From positions 336,615,927 to 336,679,926 of the forward strand of contig NC_081414.1 in NCBI RefSeq assembly GCF_030272615.1: 64,000 bases of DNA, read 5' to 3'. The notes beneath the pieces are model-generated. The model had not been told where the DNA came from. It was given only the letters and a program-made list of their open reading frames with translations, and ran no database searches. Below are positions 57,448 through 64,000 of this stretch, piece after piece (the first letter of the stretch is position 1; the number at the start of each line of letters is the position of its first letter). The stretch comes from Cryptomeria japonica (Eukaryota > Streptophyta > Pinopsida > Cupressales > Cupressaceae). The position numbers and the translations under genes were made by a program.

Positions 57448-58554
57448 TGTTGGTATTTTGATGATGTTTAGTTGTGATTGTCATTGATGGACACACATTT
57501 ATTTGATGTATGAATTATTCTCAACCGACAGTTATTCCAACCGGTATTATATGTCATTAAATGTATAGTCTTTATTTGTTGAAGACTATCAGTTTTTTGT
57601 AGAAGATGCTTACCGGTCAAAGCATGAACGAAGACCCCAAGCAGTATGAAGATCTCAAAGCGGAATGAAGACGTTGAGTGATAGTTAATCTTTTGATTGG
57701 AACACTATGTTCCAGTTTTCCAATCTTCACTTGTTAACCGGTAATCGATATACTATAATTGTAACGTGTGATGAGTTATCATCCGCCGATACTTTGGCGG
57801 TGTTTTTGTGTCGTGTTACCAAATGTGTCTAGATACACTGTACCTAGGAAATAATAGTCTAATCTTATTGGACCGACATGAAATCAGGTTCCTATATGAG
57901 GACATCATGTCTAGGGTTTTAAAAAAATTGAAGTGTGTGAACGAAGATAAGGTTTGTGCGAGAAAAGGTCTCACACAACAAAGATAGAGAGTTTAAAATA
58001 TAGAAGACTGAAGTAATGCTGGAATGCATTATCAAGGAGCTGCCAAGGATCTAATCAAGCATTTTGTGCTACTGTCTAGATCATTCATTTGTTGATTACT
58101 AATATCTTTGACAAGTCTGAAACCCTTAACCAGGTAGGCCTAGCCAAGCCTATTATAAATCCTCTAACAATGTGGTTCACAGTTGTGGATCTAAAATCCT
58201 CTAACAGGGTAGTCTTTAATAGGACTTATCTCCTAACAGAGATCTAGATTCTTAACAGGATCTGTTCTGGTGAAGAACATTGTAAGGCCTTAACTGGTCT
58301 GGTTACTATTCTGCAAATAGTTGACTTGTGAGTTTTACTCACCATGGTTTTTTTTCCATTTGAGTTTCCACGTTAAAACATCTTGTGTTATGGTGATTGT
58401 GCTTCTATGGATGAATGCTTTATTTTCTATTTGGCTTGTTTATGTTTTAACCAATTTATTGTTTAATCTGCTACACCGGTTTGGAGTTAAACTGCTTAAG
58501 AGTTTGTTGAAGTTTTTTGGCATACTAATTCATCCCCCCTCTTAGTATTCATCA
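57448..58554 (+). repeat. Cargo-element 3' LTR
   Basis: 1,107 bp, TGTTGGTATTTTGATGATG to TATTCATCA. It differs from the 5' LTR by scattered substitutions and small indels. Confidence 0.9.
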
Positions 58555-59025
58555 CCCTCACCCTCTCCCCCCTCTCCCTCCCCCTCTCATTATCTTATCT
58601 TATTCTCTCTCTCCCTCCCCTCTCTCTCTCCTATTCTCTATCTCTCTCCCCCTCTCCCTCTCTCCCAATCTCCTCTCTCTCTCCCTCCCTCTCTCCCTCC
58701 CCCTCTTCTTATCCTATTCTCTCCCTCTCTTCATATTCCTTATTCTCTCTCTCTCACGCCCTCTCCCCCCTACTCTCTCTCTCACCCCTCTCTTTATCCT
58801 ATTCTCTTCCTATCCTATTCTATCCCTCGCTTCCTATCCCCCCCTCTCTCTCTCTCTTAATCCTATTTTCACCCTCTCTCCCTTCTCTTTCTTTCCCTAT
58901 ATTTCTCCCTCTCTTCCTATCCCATTTTGTCTCTGTCTCTAACTATGTCTCTCCCTCCCGCTCTCCTTATCGTATTCTATCCCTCTCTTCCTACCCCCTA
59001 CTCTCTCTCTCTCTCTCCACTTCCT
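58555..59025. repeat. CT-rich low-complexity tract, right flank
   Basis: About 470 bp of CCCTCTCTCTC-type sequence with TCTTCCTATCC interludes. It is the continuation of the tract at 50,780-51,083 that the cargo element split. Confidence 0.9.
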
Positions 59026-59573
59026 CTTTGGTTCCTAGTTTTGCATAACCTGTACGAGTTATGCAGAAATAAGGCCAAAACTTCTAGTTTTGCATAACCT
59101 GCATGAGTTATGAGAAATTGTGAACGTTTCCATTAGGTTTGCAGAAATTTTTATTTATTTATTTATTATTTTTGGCTACCAATCCTAGCACATTTTTTAA
59201 TTTCATGGAACACACGCATTCATTTTAATTTCATAGAACGCATGCATTCATTTATTTTGTCGCATGCGTTCAATTTTTATATTGAATAAGATTGGTAATT
59301 TTAATTTCATTTTTGTTTATGTGCTTTATCTTTGATTTGATTTTTTGGTGCTATTGATGGTTTGTCTTCAGCGTGTGGCAAGGATAACAGAGAAATTTCA
59401 ATTAGCCAAAGATTTAAATCACACTACTAACTCATGTGCTTGTAGGATGTGTTTGTTTTCATTTTAATAGTTTCACACTTCAATTTGGTGCAATAAAATG
59501 GACATGTGGGTGCTATTCACATTTCAATTTTTTGTCATATTTGTTCTACTTTGCACACTAACTATGTTTTGTA
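59026..59573. other. Non-coding stretch with near-palindromes, possible intron end
   Basis: Two near-palindromes (CATAACCTGTACGAGTTATG at about 59,044 and CATAACCTGCATGAGTTATG at about 59,095) match the cluster in the duplicated segment. The end (TTTTGTAG at about 59,573) looks like a splice acceptor for the next feature. Confidence 0.5.
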
Positions 59574-60239
59574 GGAATGCAATATACAAGAACCTCCTAA
59601 GTCAGTAAGAGAATTTATTTCAAGTGTGCTATGTAATAGATATGATGATTGCATTTATTATAAGATGCCTTATTTGGAAGGTTCTTGTGTTATATGTGGT
59701 GGTTTGCAACATTTACCAAGATGTGTACATTTGGAGAGCACACATGAAATTGGTAAGAAACTAGTTTCTTTTGGAAAATACAAGACAAACACATATGGAG
59801 TTAAAGATGGAAAAGATTTGAAGAGATGTGAGCTAGTAAAAAATGATATATGTGTAGCTAAATTTATGAAAATATTTCAAAAGAAACTAGTTTATGAGTA
59901 CATAATACATACACATAGAGCTTAATGGTTAGATGAGAAATTCAAGTTATGTAAGGGCACATTTCCTCTTAGCACCATTGTCTCTATCGTTGATTTTGCT
60001 GAAAATTATACACGACAACCTCAAAATGAAATGCAGTCTATGTATTATCATTCTACACAAGTTTATATTTTTGTACACATAAAATTCATGCATGTAGATG
60101 ATATCACAGAGGAGGATATAAAGGTTGTGAGAGAGTATCACTTTTACATAAGTGATAATCGTACTCATTCATCAAAGTTTGTCCAAGGATGCTTTATGGT
60201 GCAGGAGCACCTAGTTGAGCAAAACTCTCATTTTTGAGT

Positions 60240-62330
60240 ATTTAATGCTTTCATGTTTGTAATGTCTTGTGTCAAGTTTATAATGTTGTTTTATGTTTTT
60301 GTGTGTCTTTTCTAGTGGTTTTGATCTCATTTTGGGCTCAAGAGGTCAAGTTTTGCCTTTTAGGCTTTGAGTTGACAATTTCTGGCAAAAATGTGCAAAA
60401 TTGCCAAAAAGGTCTTCTAATGCTTTCCAAAGCATTGAAACATGTTTGATAAGTTTTTTTAAGCATTTCTAAGGTGTTTAGACAAGTTGATAAGGTTATA
60501 TTGTCAAAATTGTCTTTTGGAGCAAGAAATGTTGTCATTTGGGCTTGCAAAAGTTGTCAAAGTTGTCATTTTTAGGTTTTTCTAGTAAAATACAGTTGTG
60601 GAAGCCTCATGTCCATACAAGGCTTGGTAACTAATTGGAAACACTATAAAAATTCCTCCCTTTTCCTTAAGAAAGGTTGGTGATTGTATAAACAAGAGAA
60701 ACTTAATAGAAATCATGAAATTTTGGCTTTTATGACTGTTTTTTCCTTCCTTGGAGTAACAGTCTGTACTGTAGCACTCTAGTCCATACTGTACCTCTTG
60801 GAAAGTGTGCATAGTAGTTTTAAAATGCTCTCTAATTTATTTTTGTTCTAGTTTCCTTTGGCAAATTGATTGTACAAAATTATTTCACTTCTATGTGTTC
60901 TTTGCCCTGCCAAGGGTTTGAGGTTACAAAATGCCACCACTTGACTAATTCAAGTCTGGGATCCCACAAAATGGATTTAGTAAACTTGGTACACATGTAT
61001 ATAGTGTAAATATGCTTCATCTTGTGCCAAAATGGTGTTTGGAAGAAGGATTTGAGTGAATACTAGGCAAGTATTGATTACTCGACTAGTAGCATGATCA
61101 AAAACTCAAAATTTGCACCCAAAAGTAATTTGGAGTGAACAAATGTATGAGGCAGAGGTCTGGACATATGGATAAGGGCGTTGAGAGTAACCTTGGTTGG
61201 TTAGAGCAGCTTGTTTCTACTAAACATACTCATTTTGTAGGCAAAACAATGAGTTCACTGTTTTTGTGAATTTGTTGATATTGTGTGCAACAAGTTCTTC
61301 AAATACCTTTCAATTTTTGAAAACTCTTCAAAATCATTGCTAAAGAGAATTTTATGAGTGTCTTGATGTTGTTTCATGCCATGAAGTGTTTGGAGTGAAG
61401 CATTAAAATTTTAAAAGTACAGACTTAACAGTGAACTAACTGTGACAGGGTTATGACAGTCATATACATGTTTTAGTTCCAGTTGTTTGTCAAGTGTTTG
61501 GTCTAATGATTGTAGGGAAGTAACAAGGGAAGGATTATTTTGGTGTGGCGGAATTTCTAATCCAGTTTGGAGGCTTGATTAGTGGAGTTGGGAAGAATTC
61601 TCTATGTTCTTTGGTCTAAACCCTACCAAACCCTACAATTATGCCACAAATAGTGGACAATCCTTATTTTGCACTAACAGTGGCCTAAACCATGAAAATA
61701 CATTAGAATATACCTTTAAAATACCATCCAAATCAAGGTTGTTGGAGGAGAGACCCATCGTAGAGCAGGATAAGCAAAAAAGTGTCAATTACCCCTCCAC
61801 GGGCTAGTAGCCCTTTTGACTGCATAACACACACTTTACACAAACCCGATTGCAAGGAGGACTTTGTGACTTATGAAAATTTATGAGGTCATTCAAAAAT
61901 AGTGAAATAAGCAACATATAGACCCCTAGACAATGGGTAATCCCTTTTGGAGGTTTTGACCCTTGGTTGGTGAGTTGAGTAAACCAAATGCTATAGGCCT
62001 TAAACTAAGTTTGATTGTCAAACCTTGAGTAAATCTTGTTGCTCTACATGTCCATGTTGGAGTCTCCTAATGTACTTTGAAACAGTGAGTTGAATGCCAA
62101 AAGAACAGGGATTGAGAAATGTGTAGATGGGTGGAGTGAGCAATTGAAGAAAGTTTGAGCAAGGGTGTGAGTTTCCACCAAAAAGGGAGGTTGTTGGTGA
62201 AGACTTGTAGAGAGACCTGACTATTGTAACTAAACTTGATATTTGCAAACATAAGGAGTAGACATAAATAATACTTTTGTTTCCTATTGTAACTTCTTGA
62301 CCAAAATTGGCCTTTTGAGCACTTGCCTTG
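60240..62330 (+). other. Intron or insertion within the transposase-like gene
   Basis: About 2.1 kb without a supported gene. It may be a genuine intron (possible donor near 60,199) enlarged by an insertion. A purine tract plus TGTTGGTGAAG at about 62,178-62,200 looks like an LTR start, but no matching second LTR was found. Confidence 0.4.
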
Positions 62331-62997
62331 CAACCTCCCTATCACTTTATAATTTTCTATGATAATTTAAAGGAACAAAACATACAATACAACCAACACT
62401 TAATATGGTCAAATAATTGCACCACACAATTCAAGAATGCAAGAATGTTTTATTGGTTGACAAGGATGCATATGACAAGCGGTGTACAAAATTTTTGGAA
62501 TTTCACCGAGGTTGGACATGGTAAGAGAGAGCATGATGGTACAGGAGCATGTGTAAAAAGAGCCCTAGCTAGAGAATAATTGAAGTACGAAGGTGGTGCT
62601 GAGTTGATAGATGAAGAAATAATTGCACGATGGTGTAACTCTACGATGGGTCCAGGTAATCCAGGTACGTCAATGGTTCATAGATATTTTTGGTTGATCA
62701 CTGAATCTAACATTGAAAACTATCTAGATTGTTGTACAGTTGCAGGATCAAGTGACATGCACTCATTTATGAGTTCAAATGCAATTCCACTACTAGTTTA
62801 TATGAGACAAATGGTATGTTTTTTCTCTTCATGCATGTATTGTTTGTGGGAAGAATGTAAATCACAAGAGTGGGTTGACAAATGGTCTTGTAGACCATTG
62901 GTTCCCATTGATACATATCAAATTCCCAAAGCACTACAATTGAGCCAGATGGAGACATCAGTGGATTTTGACCATGTATCCAACCTAGTGGATTCAG

Positions 62998-63098
62998 GTG
63001 ATTTTTTGAGTTAATTTTTTTGCAAGTATTCTTTTTGGTTCATTTTGTTGTACATCACACTTTATTTTTGGTATTAATTATCACTTTATAAAATGCAG
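62998..63098 (+). other. GT-AG intron, 101 bp
   Basis: CAG|GTGATT at the donor and ATGCAG|GT at the acceptor. Splicing joins VDSG to HVYAIVAEE in frame. The two flanking blocks are in different frames before splicing. Confidence 0.7.
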
Positions 63099-63534
63099 GT
63101 CATGTATATGCAATTGTTGCAGAAGAGAACAATGAAGAAGGAACAGATTACTATTTGTGTCATTGTGTTGAGCCTAAAAGAAAATTGACAACCACAATCA
63201 TTGACGAAGAGGATATTGAGTACCCAATAGGGTTTGTTGTCGTGACAGGAACATGGCTTAGGGGAATTCTGATGTTTGGTTGTTCAAGGACTTTGAAACA
63301 AACAGACATATTCTTCATTTCTCTAACCTTGTTGTTGCAACATTATTCATTTGATGAAGTATTGTGGCAGACCTCATAACAAGATTTTATGGAAATTTTG
63401 TGAATCTGACGACGAGGCAATACTTGACACAATACGGGTTAGAGTCGATTCTGAAGGCTCACTTGATTGATTCTACGGTTCAGAGTAGAATGGTTTTGAG
63501 AATTTTGTATATACCATCGACGAATTGTTCTACA

Positions 63535-63800
63535 TTCATTTTTTGTATATATAAATGCCCATGAGCTGATTTGTACATGTTTAGGGGCATAATTTTGTAT
63601 ATTTAAATGGCAATGAGCTGATTTGTACATATTTAGATGCCAAATTTTGTATATTAAAATGACTAGGAATTGAATCGAACAATTGTAATGCTAAATGTTG
63701 TATAAAAGCCCATGAGATGATTTGTAAGACATTTTTTTGTATATTCAAATAGCCAAGAGTTGATTTGACCATATTTAGAGGCAATTTTTTGAATAATATG
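63535..63800 (+). repeat. Tandem repeat, unit about 55-60 bp
   Basis: About five diverged units with AATTTTGTATATTTAAATGG and GAGCTGATTTGTACATATTT cores. It lies immediately after the transposase-like remnant and may belong to its 3' end. Confidence 0.7.
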
Positions 63801-64000
63801 TGACAATTTTTTGTGACTATGTTTTGAGTTTATGTGATGTGATAAGGTTAATCATGAGAATTCTTGATTCTTGTATAATCATGGATAATAATTTAAGTCA
63901 TTATCGAGTCATAGGAGTCATAGATTGAGTCTAGATACAATTTGAGCAAAAAATGTCATTATTGTCAAAAAAATTGTCAAAAAAGTTGTCAAGCAGCTTG
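63801..64000. other. Window end, nothing recognised
   Basis: AT-rich, with a few short TTGTCAAAA repeats at the extreme end that resemble the stretch near 60,480-60,570. Confidence 0.4.

Larger units (their letters stand above)
51084..58554 (+). mobile_element. LTR element carrying gag plus unknown cargo, no pol
   Basis: 7,471 bp: 5' LTR, tRNA-Met primer site, gag with CCHC knuckles, a long unrecognised coding region, polypurine tracts and 3' LTR, with a CCCTC duplication. No protease, integrase, RT or RNase H motif is visible in the 5.2-kb interior, so it must be non-autonomous. The primer site matches that of Copia-1, and the polypurine tract plus LTR start is identical to it over 40 nt, so Copia-1-type enzymes are the likely helper. 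Confidence 0.85.
59574..63520 (+). pseudogene. Degenerate transposase-like gene with introns
   Basis: The first coding block (59,574-60,200) has CVICGGLQHLPRCVHLES, then HTHRA-stop-WLDEKFK, VDFAENYTRQPQNEMQSMYY and EYHFYISDNRTHSSKFVQ. The second (about 62,346-62,997) has WSNNCTTQFKNARMFYWLTR, WNFTEVGHGKREHDGTGACV-KRAL, a TAA at 62,577-62,579 and NSTMGPGNPGTSMVHRYFWL. The third resumes at 63,099 (HVYAIVAEENNEEGTDYYLC) and breaks up by frameshifts before CESDDEAILDTIRVRVD near 63,400-63,450. The pattern DFAENY, SDxC-QFKN, GHGK-EHDGxGA-KR suggests a DDE-type transposase, though the Asp of SDxC is Asn here. I cannot name the superfamily. It is inactive. Confidence 0.6.

Noticed and set aside
62178-62300. 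Complete LTR element inside the transposase-like gene
   Set aside because: Only one purine tract and a TGTTGGTG start are seen. There is no second LTR, primer site or coding region.

Overview
The window looks like plant nuclear intergenic DNA made almost entirely of decayed, nested transposable elements. I found no host housekeeping gene, tRNA or rRNA. The plant signs are L1-type LINEs whose ORF2 ends in an RNase H domain, Copia elements primed from a tRNA-Met type site (TGGTATCAGAGC), Mutator-like (MULE) elements with 9-bp target duplications, and TTTAGGG-like repeats. The low gene density and old, deeply layered insertions fit a large genome such as a conifer; that organism guess is an inference.

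Left block (1-27,442). A 5'-truncated LINE (LINE-1, + strand) fills 1-3185. Next is a deeply nested stack. The oldest layer is LINE-A (- strand), split into pieces at about 3750-4033, 5449-6250 and 27,133-27,442. Two MULE-like elements inserted into it: MULE-2 (4034-5439, 9-bp TSD) and MULE-1 (6251-27,123, 9-bp TSD). Removing MULE-1 and one TSD copy restores the LINE-A RNase H reading frame. MULE-1 carries LINE-C sequence (+, about 7460-10,735) in its centre. Its right arm was hit by a full-length LINE-B (-, 12,242-26,535, 15-bp TSD), and LINE-B ORF1 was in turn hit by a Copia element (Copia-1, 19,401-26,087, two 1,059-bp LTRs, 5-bp TSD).

Middle block (28,141 to about 42,665). A Ty3/Gypsy-type element on the - strand has gag, a protease region and the integrase C-terminus, but no visible reverse transcriptase or integrase core. 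Two solo LTRs (31,754-33,423 and 36,332-38,735) interrupt it, each with a 5-bp TSD. A separate LTR lies at 41,074-41,610.

Right block (42,666-64,000). A 5.2-kb segment is present as a head-to-tail tandem duplication (42,666-47,897 and 47,898-53,180). The second copy runs into an intact-length LTR element (51,084-58,554, TSD CCCTC). This element has a gag with CCHC zinc knuckles but, in place of protease, integrase and RT, a long unrecognised cargo ORF. A CT-rich tract and a degenerate, intron-containing transposase-like gene (59,574 to about 63,520) close the window.

The most novel-looking items are these: (1) a related third ORF downstream of RNase H in two LINEs (LINE-A and LINE-B), with an unrelated one in LINE-C; (2) the gag-plus-cargo LTR element, which shares an identical 40-nt polypurine-tract/LTR-start segment with the pol-bearing Copia-1 and may be mobilised by it; and (3) the four-layer nest, dated by four sets of target-site duplications.
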